A stretch of 64,000 bases of DNA from Akkermansia muciniphila. Its GTDB lineage: Bacteria > Verrucomicrobiota > Verrucomicrobiia > Limisphaerales > SXTU01. The DNA is taken from contig CAMCFN010000018.1 in assembly GCA_945874145.1 (NCBI GenBank), positions 1-64,000 on the forward strand. The letters are read 5' to 3'. Below the pieces are notes generated by a model, which saw only the letters and a program-made list of their open reading frames with translations, was not told the origin of the DNA and searched no databases. This document shows, piece by piece, positions 52,817 through 62,678 of this stretch (position 1 is its first letter; each line of letters opens with the position of its first letter). Position numbers and translations under genes: made by a program.

Positions 52817-54427
52817 CTACCAATCCGTCGGCTGATAGTCCTTGAGGAACTTGCCCCAGATGTGTTCGCCCGTGTTGAAGCCCGCGATGATGGGGTCCAC
52901 GATCCGCGCCGCGCCATCCACGATGTCCAGCGGCGGATGGAAACGGTGCTCGGCGGTCTTGCGCTCGGCGAGGTGGACAGGGTCTTCATCGGTCACCCAG
53001 CCGGTGTCCACGCTGTTCATGTGGATGCCGTCCGCCTGATAATCCGCAGCGGCCGTGCGGGTCATCATGTTCAAGGCGGCCTTGGCCATGTTCGTGTGCG
53101 GGTGGCGGGTGGTCTTGCAGAGGCGGTAGAACTGGCCCTCGACGGCGGAGACGTTGACGATGTGTTTGTCGCGCTCCGGGGTGCGCAGCATCAGCGGTTT
53201 GAGCCGGGCATCAAGCAGGAACGGGGCGACGGCGTTCACCAGATGAACTTCCAGCAGCTCGACCGTGGGCACGTCCGCCAGCCGCAGCCGCCAGGAGTTG
53301 TTCTCCCGCAGATCCACCTGCTGCAGGTCCTGATCGAGCCGGCCCTCGGGGAAGAGCGCCTGCTGGGCGGTTAGCTCCTCAGGGAGCAACGGGACTTGGG
53401 AGAGCTGCGCGGCGTGCGTGAGCCCGGCGATTGATGCGGCCTGCTGAGCCAGCGCCGTTTCGCCCTCGGGTAGCAGATGATAGCCGCGCAGGCCTTCGTA
53501 AGCGCCGACCAGTTTGCGCACTGCCGGGGTGAGTTCCTGCAGAGCGGTGGTCTCCGCCGCCATCATGTGCTGATAAAAATCCGGGGGCCGGCGCACGGTC
53601 TGGCACGCGTTGTTGATGATGAAGTCCAGCCGGTCGCGGGTGGCTAGCAGGTGGCGGCAGAAGGCCTCGACGCTCGGCGTATGGCGCAGATCGAGGCCGA
53701 AGATCTCCAGTCGGTGGCCCCACTTCGCGAAGTCAGGCTCCTGCGCGTAACGCTTCGCCGAATCGCGGGGAAAGCGCGTGGTGACGATCAGGTGTGCGCC
53801 GCAGCGCAGGAGCTTGATGCCGGCCTGGTAGCCAATCTTCACGCGCCCGCCGGTAAGCAGCGCCACGCGGCCGCGCAGGTCCGCGATTTCGGTGCGCTTG
53901 CGGAAGTTTACCTCGGCGCACGGTGGGCAAAGCTGGTCGTAAAAGTGGTGGATATGGATGTAATCCTGTTTGCAGATGTAGCAGTTCTGCGGCTCGACCA
54001 CCTCGCGGAATTCCGGGTCTTCCTTGACCGTCTGGCCGTCGCCGATTTCGGGGGGGAAGACATTGGGGGTGGTGAAGACGGGCTTTTGCCGCAGTTGGCG
54101 GATGCCGGTTTTCGTGAGCACGGTCTCGTCGCGTTCGATCTTGGCGGCCTTGCGTTGGCGTTGCTGGGCCTTGACCAGCCGACGACGCTCGCTGGTGTCG
54201 GGGCAGAAGACCGCGCCGGCGGATTGTATGAGCCGGTTGTAGTCGGGGGCGGAAAGGATCTTGAGCAAACCGCGATCCTTCGCCGCCGCCTCCAACACCT
54301 CAATCGCCTGCCGGAGCTGCTCGGGGGACGGCGCGTTGGCCACTTTGGAAGTGGGAGCTGGGCGCGGGTTAATGGGAAGATGTCCTTCTTGCCCCGGCGG
54401 GACGCGCCGGGCGGTTGTGTTGGCCAA
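52817..54427 (-). CDS. SDR-family protein with internal CxxC-CxxC zinc knuckle
   Basis: A 536-residue protein. Residues about 1-145 form an Arg/Lys-rich helical N-terminus. C149-x2-C152 and C167-x2-C170 form a likely zinc-binding knuckle. A short-chain dehydrogenase follows: [12 protein letters not shown] is the cofactor loop (from residue 192), INNA lies near 271-274, and the active-site block reads [12 protein letters not shown]...[11 protein letters not shown]427 and K449 are present, but the residue four before K449 is Thr rather than the usual catalytic Tyr. An insertion of about 75 residues lies before the second helix region. The substrate is unknown and activity is uncertain. Confidence 0.78.
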   Translation of the reverse strand: MANTTARRVPPGQEGHLPINPRPAPTSKVANAPSPEQLRQAIEVLEAAAKDRGLLKILSAPDYNRLIQSAGAVFCPDTSERRRLVKAQQRQRKAAKIERDETVLTKTGIRQLRQKPVFTTPNVFPPEIGDGQTVKEDPEFREVVEPQNCYICKQDYIHIHHFYDQLCPPCAEVNFRKRTEIADLRGRVALLTGGRVKIGYQAGIKLLRCGAHLIVTTRFPRDSAKRYAQEPDFAKWGHRLEIFGLDLRHTPSVEAFCRHLLATRDRLDFIINNACQTVRRPPDFYQHMMAAETTALQELTPAVRKLVGAYEGLRGYHLLPEGETALAQQAASIAGLTHAAQLSQVPLLPEELTAQQALFPEGRLDQDLQQVDLRENNSWRLRLADVPTVELLEVHLVNAVAPFLLDARLKPLMLRTPERDKHIVNVSAVEGQFYRLCKTTRHPHTNMAKAALNMMTRTAAADYQADGIHMNSVDTGWVTDEDPVHLAERKTAEHRFHPPLDIVDGAARIVDPIIAGFNTGEHIWGKFLKDYQPTDW

Positions 54428-54523
54428 AAATCACGGCGGCGAACGTATCTGGCTGCCACTGCGCGTCAAGGGGCGCTTCCGGGCTTGGCCAATGGCGGGA
54501 CGTCATGTAAAACGCCCCCGCTT
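54428..54523. promoter_or_regulatory. Divergent intergenic region SDR / pyc
   Basis: The 96-bp gap between the SDR start (54427) and the pyc start (54524) must hold both promoters. No clear -10/-35 pair or ribosome-binding site was recognised. Confidence 0.35.
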
Positions 54524-57500
54524 ATGAGTAAACGCAGCAGCACGGGCAAGTCTTCCAGCGACAAACACGCCGAACCCCCGGCGGCCCCGAAGACATTTAT
54601 GAAGCTGATGGCGGCGAATCGGTCCGAGATCGCCATCCGCATTTTCCGCGCCGCGACCGAACTGAGCTTGCGCACCGTCGCAGTTTACGCGCAGGAGGAC
54701 CGCTTCTGTGTGCATCGCTTCAAGGCCGACGAGGCGTATCTGGTGGGGCAGGGGAAGGGGCCGGTCGGCGCCTACTTGGACATTGAGAGCATCGTCGCGC
54801 TGGCGAAGGAACGCGGCGTGGATTTGATCCATCCCGGTTACGGCTTTCTTTCGGAGAACCCCGCCTTCGCGCGCGCCTGTGCGGCCGCGGGCATCACGTT
54901 CGTCGGCCCCCGGCCCGAGCTGCTGGAGATGATGGGCGACAAAACGGCGGCCCGGGCGCTGGCGCAAAAGATCGGGGTGCCCACGCTGCCGGGCACCGAG
55001 GACCCCATCAGCGACCGCGCTGATGCGCTGAAGGTGGCGAAAGAGATCGGTTTCCCGCTCATCATCAAGGCGGCCTTCGGTGGCGGTGGTCGCGGGATGC
55101 GCGTGGTCCACAAGGCGGCGGACTTGAGCAACTTGCTCGACGAGGCGCAGGCGGAGGCGGGCCGGGCGTTTGGCAATCCGGCGGTGTTCTTGGAGAAATA
55201 CATCCCCAACGCGAAGCACATCGAGGTGCAGATTCTTGGCGACCAGCATGGCAATGTGATCCACCTGCACGAGCGCGATTGCTCGGTGCAACGGCGGCAT
55301 CAAAAGGTTGTTGAGGTCGCGCCGTCCTTCGGCCTGCCCGAGCACGTCATCAAGGAGCTGTGCGCTGCGGCGGCGCGGATGGCCAGCGAGATTCGCTACG
55401 ATAACGCGGGCACCATTGAGTTCCTCTACGATCTCGACCGGCACGAGTGGTTCTTCATTGAGATGAATCCGCGCATCCAGGTCGAGCACACGGTCACGGA
55501 GGTCATCACGGGCCTGGATCTGGTGCGCGCGCAAATCCTCATCGCCCAAGGCCACCGCCTGCACGGCCCCGAGGTCGGGATGCCGCCGCAGAATCAAATT
55601 CCCCGCAACGGTTACGCCGTGCAGTGCCGCGTCACGACTGAGGATCCGGAAAGCAAGTTCACGCCGGACTACGGCAAGATCCTCACCTATCGCAGCGCGG
55701 GCGGCTTTGGGGTGCGGCTGGATGGCGGGATGGGCTTTGCTGGCGCGGTGATCACGCCGTTCTACGACTCTATGCTCGTGAAGGTCACCAGCTCGGGGCA
55801 GACCTATGAGATGGCGCTTCAGCGGACGGACCGCGCGCTGCGAGAATTCCGCATTCGCGGGGTGAAGACCAACATTCCGTTCCTCGAAAACCTGATCCAC
55901 AACCCCGTGTTCCGCAGCGGGCAGGCGACGACTACCTTGATTGACAACACGCCGGAGCTGTTCGCCTTCAAGCACCGCCGGGACCGCGCCACGAAGCTCC
56001 TGAACTTCCTCGGCAACGTCATTGTGAATGGCAATCCGCACGCCAAGGGATTCAAGCCGGAGAAGCCCTTCGCCCCGGCCGTGGCGCCGAACTACGACCA
56101 CCGGCAGGCACCTGCGCCCGGAACACGCGACTTGCTGCTCAAACTGGGGGCGAAAAAGTTCGCCGACTGGACCCGCAAGCAGAAGCGGTTGCTCGTCACA
56201 GACACGACCTTTCGCGATGCGCACCAAAGCCTGATGGCCACGCGGGTCCGCAGCGCCGACATGCTCACGGTGGCCGATGCGCTCGCGCGCCGCGCGCCGG
56301 GGCTGTTCTCGCTGGAGATGTGGGGCGGCGCGACCTTCGACACCGCGATGCGCTTTCTGCACGAGGATCCGTGGGAGCGTCTGCGCGAGTTGCGCGGCAA
56401 GATTCCGAACGTCTGCTTCCAAATGCTGTTCCGCGGCAGCAACGCCGTCGGATACACCAACTATCCGGACAATGTCGTGGCCGGCTTCGTGAAGCACGCT
56501 GCCGCGTCCGGCATGGACATCTTCCGGGTGTTCGACTCGCTGAACTACACGCCGAATCTCCGCGTGGCGATGGCGGCCGTGAATGATACCCACGCCATCT
56601 GTGAAGCTGCCATCTGCTACACGGGCGACATCCTTGATCCAAAGCGCGACAAGTATTCCCTCAAATACTACGTCGCTTTGGCCAAGGAGCTGGAAAAGCT
56701 GGGCGCGCACATGATCGCCATCAAGGACATGGCCGGCTTGTGCCGTCCCTTCGCCGCGAAGAAGCTGGTCAAGGCGTTGAAAGAGGAGATTGGCCTGCCC
56801 ATCCACTTCCACACGCACGACACCAGCGGCGTGCAATCCGCTGCCATCCTCAACGCCTCCGAGGCGGGCGTGGACATAGTGGATCTCGCACTCGCCAGCA
56901 TGAGCGGCAGCACGAGCCAGCCGAACTTGAACAGCATCGTGGCCGCGCTCCAGAACACGCCGCGCGACACCGGGTTGGACCTTGAGGCGTTGAATGAGTT
57001 CTCCGACTACTGGGAGGCGGTGCGTGAATATTACCGCCCGTTCGACACCGCGCCCAAGACAGGTTCCGCCGAGGTTTATCTGCACGAAATGCCCGGCGGC
57101 CAATACACCAACCTCAAGGAGCAGGCCGCCAGCATGGGGCTCGCAGGCCGCTGGCGTGAAATCGCCCGCACCTACGCCGAGGTCAACGAACTCTTCGGCG
57201 ACATCGTCAAGGTCACGCCCAGCAGCAAGGTCGTGGGTGACATGACCATGTTCCTCATCACGCGCGGCATCAAACCCGCTGACGTGGTGAACCTTGAACC
57301 GGGCAGTGTGCCATTCCCGGCCAGCGTCATCGACATGCTTTCCGGCGGACTTGGCCAGCCCATGAGCGGATGGCCGGCGCAGTTGCAGAAAGTCGTCCTC
57401 GGCAAGCAGAAGCCCATCACCATCCGGCCCGGCGAGGACATGCCGGCGGTGAACTTGAAGAAAGTGCGCGAGGAGTTGGCTACCAAGCTGAAGCGGGATG

Positions 57501-58036
57501 CCACGGACGACGACCTTTACAGCCACCTGATGTATCCCGAGGTCTATGCTGACTTCGCCAAGGTCCAGCGCGATTTCGGCGAGGTGAGCTTGCTGCCCAC
57601 CAACGCCTTTTTCTACGGGCTCAAGCCGGACGAGGAAATCAGCGTGAGCATTGAGGAGGGCAAGACGCTCTTCATCAAGCTCGTGAACATCGGCGCTCCG
57701 GACAAGGACGGGCGGCGCACCGTCACGTTCGAGTTGAACGGCATGACGCGCGAGACCCACATCCAGGACAAAAGTGTCGCGCCCAAGGCCAAGAGCCGCG
57801 TGAAGGCCGACCCTGCCAATCCGCTGGAAGTGGCCGCACCCATTCCCGGCATCATCACCAGCCTCGCGGTGGGCGTCGGGGCGAAGGTCGCCAAGGACGA
57901 CAAGCTCGTAACGATGGAGGCGATGAAGATGCAAACCACCATCTACGCGCAAGCGGATGGCGTAGTGTCCGAGATCAGCGCCCAGGTTGGCGAAACCGTG
58001 GAGAGCAAGGATCTGCTCATCAGGCTCAAGGCGTGA
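54524..58036 (+). CDS. pyc: Pyruvate carboxylase, single-chain
   Basis: A 1170-residue biotin enzyme that carboxylates pyruvate to oxaloacetate for anaplerosis and gluconeogenesis. The start at 54524 is followed by a short Ser/Lys-rich leader. The biotin carboxylase domain has FGGGGRGMRVV for ATP binding and RDCSVQRRHQKVVEVAPS. The carboxyltransferase domain has TTFRDAHQSLMATRVR, IAIKDMAGLCRP with the carboxylated-lysine motif, and HFHTHDTSG metal ligands. The biotinyl lysine is K1135 in MEAMKM, close to the C-terminus. Length and domain order match the alpha4-type enzyme. Divergent from the SDR gene by 96 bp. Confidence 0.95.
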   Translation: MSKRSSTGKSSSDKHAEPPAAPKTFMKLMAANRSEIAIRIFRAATELSLRTVAVYAQEDRFCVHRFKADEAYLVGQGKGPVGAYLDIESIVALAKERGVDLIHPGYGFLSENPAFARACAAAGITFVGPRPELLEMMGDKTAARALAQKIGVPTLPGTEDPISDRADALKVAKEIGFPLIIKAAFGGGGRGMRVVHKAADLSNLLDEAQAEAGRAFGNPAVFLEKYIPNAKHIEVQILGDQHGNVIHLHERDCSVQRRHQKVVEVAPSFGLPEHVIKELCAAAARMASEIRYDNAGTIEFLYDLDRHEWFFIEMNPRIQVEHTVTEVITGLDLVRAQILIAQGHRLHGPEVGMPPQNQIPRNGYAVQCRVTTEDPESKFTPDYGKILTYRSAGGFGVRLDGGMGFAGAVITPFYDSMLVKVTSSGQTYEMALQRTDRALREFRIRGVKTNIPFLENLIHNPVFRSGQATTTLIDNTPELFAFKHRRDRATKLLNFLGNVIVNGNPHAKGFKPEKPFAPAVAPNYDHRQAPAPGTRDLLLKLGAKKFADWTRKQKRLLVTDTTFRDAHQSLMATRVRSADMLTVADALARRAPGLFSLEMWGGATFDTAMRFLHEDPWERLRELRGKIPNVCFQMLFRGSNAVGYTNYPDNVVAGFVKHAAASGMDIFRVFDSLNYTPNLRVAMAAVNDTHAICEAAICYTGDILDPKRDKYSLKYYVALAKELEKLGAHMIAIKDMAGLCRPFAAKKLVKALKEEIGLPIHFHTHDTSGVQSAAILNASEAGVDIVDLALASMSGSTSQPNLNSIVAALQNTPRDTGLDLEALNEFSDYWEAVREYYRPFDTAPKTGSAEVYLHEMPGGQYTNLKEQAASMGLAGRWREIARTYAEVNELFGDIVKVTPSSKVVGDMTMFLITRGIKPADVVNLEPGSVPFPASVIDMLSGGLGQPMSGWPAQLQKVVLGKQKPITIRPGEDMPAVNLKKVREELATKLKRDATDDDLYSHLMYPEVYADFAKVQRDFGEVSLLPTNAFFYGLKPDEEISVSIEEGKTLFIKLVNIGAPDKDGRRTVTFELNGMTRETHIQDKSVAPKAKSRVKADPANPLEVAAPIPGIITSLAVGVGAKVAKDDKLVTMEAMKMQTTIYAQADGVVSEISAQVGETVESKDLLIRLKA

Positions 58037-58112
58037 GGGGAGGGCTGTAGCGGCCGGTCTGTCACCGCCGTCCCGGTCTCGCCCCGAGATGCGGCGGGCT
58101 GTCAAAACCACA

Positions 58113-58130
58113 GCGGACAGGAGTGTCCGC
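58113..58130. repeat. Dispersed repeat R6 hairpin between pyc and dapF
   Basis: GCGGACA-GGAG-TGTCCGC is a perfect 7-bp stem in the 117-bp gap between the convergent pyc and dapF genes. It is related to the palindrome at 47268-47283. A terminator role is possible but no T-rich run follows. Confidence 0.5.
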
Positions 58131-58153
58131 CTCACGGTGCCGCCATCGGTGAA

Positions 58154-58963
58154 CTAAATTTCCGTCCGCCCTTCAAAGGCGAAATCCGCCGGCCCGTTCA
58201 GCCGCACGTTGGCAAAACCTTCGCTGGCCGATTCGAAGCTGACTTCGAGCGTGTCGCCGCCCTGCACCTGCACTTTGACCGGCGAGGAAAAACCGTGGAC
58301 GCGCGAGGCGATCATCGCTGCCGCGCTAACCCCCGTGCCGCAGGCGAGCGTCTCGCCTTCCACGCCGCGCTCATAAGTGCGCACGCGGATGTGGTTCGGG
58401 CCGAGCACCTGGGCGAAGTTCACATTGGTGCCTTTGGGCTTGAAGTGGGCGTGGTAACGCACTTCGGAGCCGATTTGGTTGACCATGGCCTTATCGGCGT
58501 CCGGCACAAAGATGACTGCGTGGGGCACGCCGGTGTTGAGCGAGTGAATGGGCGTGGTGCCGATGGAGAGGGGAACCTGTTCACCGAGGCGGAGGCTGTG
58601 CGGCGGCGTGAGATTCACCGTCACGCGCTCGCCTTGGAAGCTGGCGGTGATGACGCCGGCCACGGTCTCAAACGTCACGCTGCCGGCTGCTCCCGTGAGG
58701 CGCTGGATGTAGCGGGCGAAGCAGCGTGCCCCGTTGCCACACATCTCGGCGCAGCTCCCGTCGCTGTTCCAGAACTCCCAAGCCCAGTCGGCCTTGCCTG
58801 ACTGGCAGGGGACCAAAAGCATCAACCCATCCGCGCCAATTCCGCGCTGGCGGTGGCAAAGCCGGGTAACTTGCTGCGGGGAGAGGCTGATCCCACCCGA
58901 GCGGTTGTCGGCGAGGATGAAGTCATTGCCCGCCCCGTTCATCTTTGTGAATTCCAAAATCAT
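58154..58963 (-). CDS. dapF: Diaminopimelate epimerase
   Basis: A 269-residue PLP-independent epimerase that makes meso-diaminopimelate for lysine and peptidoglycan. The ATG at 58963 gives MILEFTKMNGAGNDFILADN, the standard N-terminus. The two catalytic cysteines are C75 in MCGNGARC and the second in LACGTGVSAA. A symmetric two-lobe fold is expected. The gene is convergent with pyc. The frame upstream is not family-like. Confidence 0.95.
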   Translation of the reverse strand: MILEFTKMNGAGNDFILADNRSGGISLSPQQVTRLCHRQRGIGADGLMLLVPCQSGKADWAWEFWNSDGSCAEMCGNGARCFARYIQRLTGAAGSVTFETVAGVITASFQGERVTVNLTPPHSLRLGEQVPLSIGTTPIHSLNTGVPHAVIFVPDADKAMVNQIGSEVRYHAHFKPKGTNVNFAQVLGPNHIRVRTYERGVEGETLACGTGVSAAAMIASRVHGFSSPVKVQVQGGDTLEVSFESASEGFANVRLNGPADFAFEGRTEI

Positions 58964-59316
58964 GGGGCCGGAAACTAGCGGGACCAACGGGTGGTGCAAG
59001 CGGCAATGAACGACCGTCCAGTCGGGAGCTGAGTTCAGGGACGGTCGGTGCGGCATGACACGGGGTTGTCGCGGGCAACTCTTGCGCATCTTCGGCAGGC
59101 CTGTCGCGCACTGTTTGCCCAAGCTGCTATTGGCACCGTCACATTGTCCACGCCAATGAGGCTATTCGTCTCTGGCGCGGTGATTGCTAAGTGCTGCTCA
59201 GTTTTGTTCGTTCAATCTAGGGCCAAGCTTAGATGCCCTTCAAATCCCGGCTGCCCGATTAGGCTGTTGGGCGATTAAGCACGCGACAGGACGGTATTAA
59301 ATCAAAGGAACCAAAG
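58964..59316. other. Intergenic region dapF / unknown membrane protein
   Basis: A 353-bp gap between divergent genes. It contains a perfect 9-bp inverted repeat (59011-59019 with 59039-59047; CGACCGTCC and GGACGGTCG) and a lower-GC section from about 59150 to 59300 that may hold promoters. An AAGGAA ribosome-binding site lies just before the ATG at 59317. No gene is recognised. Confidence 0.55.
59011..59047. repeat. Hairpin upstream of dapF
   Basis: CGACCGTCC (59011-59019) and GGACGGTCG (59039-59047) are perfect reverse complements with a 19-bp loop. It lies about 50 bp upstream of dapF and could be an operator, a leader hairpin or another repeat. Confidence 0.45.
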
Positions 59317-60633
59317 ATGGCAGCCAAGGGTAGCGGCGGCGACCTTGCTCAGGAAGCGAAGGTTGCCTCCCATTCCACTGGAGAAGACGCGGATCCCGAA
59401 GAGAGACAAGGGGAGCCAGTTCGATTCCTGACGCCTCGTCTGCTCTGGCTGCTTCCCTTGCTGCTGCTTTCCATAGTGTTGGGCGGGTGGTTCCTGCGCA
59501 CCCAAAAGGTAAACCCCACTGCTACTGGTCCGGGAGCGGTCAGCTATCGGGTGGCGTTACCCACGGGACCTTGGGGAGAGCTCGATTACGTGCCCATCAG
59601 CATTGAGCCGCCCGAGGAATTTCTCACGGTGTCCGTGCAGATGAGCCATCCGCTGGTTTGGACCTTCAAAGGCTACTCGGTGGCGGCGTTGAACGAATTG
59701 ATTGCCGCCAGCAAGCTGAAAGGCGTGGAGCGAGACTGGCTGATGGACCAGCGCAACTGGGAAATCACGCCGGAGAAAATCGTGGTGCGCCCGCCGCCTG
59801 ACTTGGTGGTGGGGATGGACACGGCGGCCCGACGGCACATTTACGGTGGACTGTCGGAATGTGGGGACAACGCGCTCCAAGAGGCTCCCCTTAGCTTTCG
59901 GGTTGGCGGGGCCACGGATTGGTTTCGTGAATCGGCCCTGCCACTTTCCGCTCTGGATTTGACCAGGCGTTTGATCTACCCACGCGGGAATGCCCTTTGC
60001 CTGTCAGACTGGCCGGTTATTTTGCAGTCCATTGATTCACTGGAGGAACGGCGGCGGTTTTTGAAAGTCACCAGCCGGCAGGCGAGCATTCTGCTCCGGC
60101 TGCAAATGAACCAGGACTCGGATGTGGACGCGCTCGTGGCCTATTGGGGGCGAGGTGGGCGGAACAAGGATATCCGGCCGTTGTTGCAGTCCCTCAAGCA
60201 AGTCGAGGGCGGGGTGACCGTGGATGTCTCCCATCTGCTGCCGCGCTTTGTGCGGGCACGCATCTACAACTATCCCTATCCCATCGAAAAAGGGGCCAAG
60301 ACGGTCACGCCCAATTGCTTTTGGACAGCCATGAATTTCTTCAACGACACGCCGGTGGACAAATACGTGGACCCGGAGCAGATGCGGACCAAACTGGCCA
60401 AGGACTACTTCCCGGTGGAGGAGCCGTTGCTCATGGGTGACGTGCTGCTCTTGAGCCGAGCCAACGGGACGCTTGTGCATGCCGCCAACTACATCGCCGC
60501 CGATGTGGTGCTGACGAAGAACGGGGCGCTCCACACCCAGCCGTGGATTTACACCAAGATGGAGGATCTGGCCGCCTGTTATCCCTCGGATGAGCCGCTC
60601 AAGCTCCGCTCCTATCGGCGGAAGGGATTTTAG
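59317..60633 (+). CDS. Membrane-anchored protein with possible NlpC/P60-like domain
   Basis: A 438-residue protein with a Ser/Gly/Glu-rich start, one membrane helix (LLWLLPLLLLSIVLGGWFL, about residues 41-60) and a long extracytoplasmic part. The C-terminal 100 residues contain TPNCFWTAMNFFND, then DVLLLSRANGTLVHAANYIA, with a Cys and a later His spaced as in papain-like NlpC/P60 folds, but the match is partial. An AAGGAA site precedes the ATG. It may act on the cell wall or be a structural protein. Confidence 0.6.
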   Translation: MAAKGSGGDLAQEAKVASHSTGEDADPEERQGEPVRFLTPRLLWLLPLLLLSIVLGGWFLRTQKVNPTATGPGAVSYRVALPTGPWGELDYVPISIEPPEEFLTVSVQMSHPLVWTFKGYSVAALNELIAASKLKGVERDWLMDQRNWEITPEKIVVRPPPDLVVGMDTAARRHIYGGLSECGDNALQEAPLSFRVGGATDWFRESALPLSALDLTRRLIYPRGNALCLSDWPVILQSIDSLEERRRFLKVTSRQASILLRLQMNQDSDVDALVAYWGRGGRNKDIRPLLQSLKQVEGGVTVDVSHLLPRFVRARIYNYPYPIEKGAKTVTPNCFWTAMNFFNDTPVDKYVDPEQMRTKLAKDYFPVEEPLLMGDVLLLSRANGTLVHAANYIAADVVLTKNGALHTQPWIYTKMEDLAACYPSDEPLKLRSYRRKGF

Positions 60634-60771
60634 CGGCGGCGCGCAAAAATGAGCGGGGTCGGTGAATGTCCAGCTCAAGCTCTTGCTGGGCTACTCCCCG
60701 TCCGCTCCCGCTCAGCTTGCCAAGCAGCTTGCCACACCCTACAACCTCCGCACTGATTGCGTTCCAACCGT

Positions 60772-62601
60772 ATGAAACTCCCTGCCTGTCTATCACTCCT
60801 CGCGGTTGCGCTAAGCTTGCTTCCTTGTTGGCCCGCGTGCGCTGCCGTGCCGCCAGCGGAGAAGCTGCTGCCAGCAGACACGCTGGTCATGACGACCGTT
60901 CCAGACTGGGACAAGGCGGCGGCTTCCATGAAGGATTTCCCGCTCGCCCAACTCTGGCGCGACCCGGCCATGAAGCCTTTCGCCGACAAGTTTGAGAAGC
61001 AGTTGCGCGCCCTGTTTGCTGCGGAGGACAAGGACTTTGAGGCCGAGTGGGCGGAGTTCAAGCCGCTGATCGGCGGGCAGGTCACGCTGGCGCTCCTCCA
61101 GAATGATTGGGCCGGAAAGCCCAGCTCTTCGCCCGACCTCGTGGTCCTCATTGATGTGAAGGACAAGGCCAAGCAACTCAAGGACTTCATCGAGAAGTGC
61201 GAGAAGCGTGACGCTGCCGCCGGCAAAACCATCCAGCATGAGACCGTGCGGGGCGTGAAGTTTGCCCGCACGCAAGGCAAGGCCGGCCAGAAGGACGATG
61301 ACCTGGCGAAGAAGAAGAGTGATCAGTATGCCGGGCAGTCGGGCTCGTTGCTGCTTGTGGGCGAGAATCTCAAGAGCTTGGAGAAGGTGCTGGCCCGGCT
61401 GGATGGCGCGGGCGCGGGGTTGGACGAGGTGCCAGATTTTGAACGCGCGCGCAGCGCGATGGGGCGCGACGCGCATCTCTTCGGCTGGCTGAACGTCAAG
61501 GCCTTCGTCGGCGTGATCGCCAAGCTGCCGGTGGAGCCGCAGGGTGGGGATGCCAATCCGCTTGCGATGGCACCTGGACGCATGCTCGACGCCCTTGGCA
61601 TTGGTGGTCTGGATGGCCTGGCGCTGACCGTTCGGCAGAGTTCGGAGGGAACGCAGGTCGAATTGTTTCTCCAGTCCCCCCAAGCTCGCCGCAAAGGGAT
61701 ATTGGGAATCATCACCCCCGAGATGAAGGAAGCCGGACCGCTGCCTTCGGTGGCGGGTGACGTTGCGAAGTTCACGCGCATGCGTTTGGACGGGCAGAAA
61801 GCCTTTGCCGCGATTGAGCGCATTGTCACCGATTTGAACCCGCAGATGGCCGGCCTGCTCACGCTGATGTTGGAAAACGTGGGCAAGGACAAGAACCCGA
61901 ACTTCGATCTGCGCAAGGAACTCTTTGGCAATCTGGGGGCGGACTTCATCACGATTCAAAAAGCTCCTCGAGGCGCGGCCGTTGAGGACTTAAAAGCACC
62001 GCCGATGCTTTACCTGATTGGCTCACCCCGGCCCGAGGCGCTGGTGCAGGCGCTCCGCACGCTGAGCCCGGTGCCGCCGAAGGAGCGCGAGTTTCTGGGC
62101 CGCAAAGTCTATAGCCTCTCCGTCCTGCCGGGCATGGTCCAAGCCCCGGCCGGCCGTGGGCAGTTGAATGTGTCCACGACGGGCGGTTATCTGGCGGTGG
62201 CCACCGATGTAGCTATGCTGGAAGAACTCCTGCGCGCCGCGGAGGGGCAGGGGAAGCCCTTGAGCGCGGTGCCGGGCTTGTCGGAGGCCGCGCACAAGAT
62301 TGGCGGTTTCAATACGGGTTGGTTCGCTTATGAGAACCAGACCGAGACCCTGCGTATCTTGTTGGACACGCTCCGCAAGGATCCTGATGCCTTGGACAAG
62401 ATGCTTGCCGCGCCGATTCCGATGGCCGGGGCAGCGTTGCCTTCGCTCAAGCCACTGAAAGACTTGGCCGATTTCAGCCTGCTACCTCCGTTCGAGGCCA
62501 TTGCCAAGTATCTCGGCTACTCGGTGCAGACCACCGCTGGCACACCGGACGGCATTAGCTTCAAGACGTTCGTGCCCGTGCCAAAGGGGCTGAAGCAGTA
62601 G
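60772..62601 (+). CDS. Secreted DUF3352-like protein
   Basis: A 609-residue exported protein. The start at 60772 gives a signal peptide (MKLPACLSLLAVALSLLPCW) and then PPAEKLLPADTLVMTTVPDW, a typical beginning for DUF3352-like proteins of Planctomycetes and Verrucomicrobia. The body is made of repeated mixed alpha/beta units such as LLVGENLKSLEKVLARLDG and GGYLAVATDVAMLEELLRA. No catalytic residues stand out. It ends just before a strong terminator shared with the convergent peroxiredoxin gene. Confidence 0.75.
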   Translation: MKLPACLSLLAVALSLLPCWPACAAVPPAEKLLPADTLVMTTVPDWDKAAASMKDFPLAQLWRDPAMKPFADKFEKQLRALFAAEDKDFEAEWAEFKPLIGGQVTLALLQNDWAGKPSSSPDLVVLIDVKDKAKQLKDFIEKCEKRDAAAGKTIQHETVRGVKFARTQGKAGQKDDDLAKKKSDQYAGQSGSLLLVGENLKSLEKVLARLDGAGAGLDEVPDFERARSAMGRDAHLFGWLNVKAFVGVIAKLPVEPQGGDANPLAMAPGRMLDALGIGGLDGLALTVRQSSEGTQVELFLQSPQARRKGILGIITPEMKEAGPLPSVAGDVAKFTRMRLDGQKAFAAIERIVTDLNPQMAGLLTLMLENVGKDKNPNFDLRKELFGNLGADFITIQKAPRGAAVEDLKAPPMLYLIGSPRPEALVQALRTLSPVPPKEREFLGRKVYSLSVLPGMVQAPAGRGQLNVSTTGGYLAVATDVAMLEELLRAAEGQGKPLSAVPGLSEAAHKIGGFNTGWFAYENQTETLRILLDTLRKDPDALDKMLAAPIPMAGAALPSLKPLKDLADFSLLPPFEAIAKYLGYSVQTTAGTPDGISFKTFVPVPKGLKQ

Positions 62602-62626
62602 CGGTCTGCCGGAAACCCGGAAACGA

Positions 62627-62658
62627 AAATCCCCGTCCGCTCGCGAGGACGGGGATTT
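62627..62658. terminator. Bidirectional intrinsic terminator
   Basis: AAATCCCCGTCC and GGACGGGGATTT form a perfect 12-bp stem with the loop GCTCGCGA. It lies in the 77-bp gap between the convergent DUF3352-like and peroxiredoxin genes. The A/T ends can act as the U-tract in both directions. Confidence 0.8.
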
Positions 62659-62678
62659 CAGTAATGGTTTGCGGTGGC

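Noticed and set aside
53651-54523. An upstream extension of 291 codons for pyc
   Set aside because: It overlaps the SDR gene on the opposite strand and does not resemble any part of pyruvate carboxylase.
54503-58135. A very long open frame on the minus strand opposite pyruvate carboxylase (about 1210 codons)
   Set aside because: It is a shadow of GC-rich codon usage. The plus-strand frame matches pyruvate carboxylase in every motif, and the reverse product is Arg/His/Val-rich without any family match.
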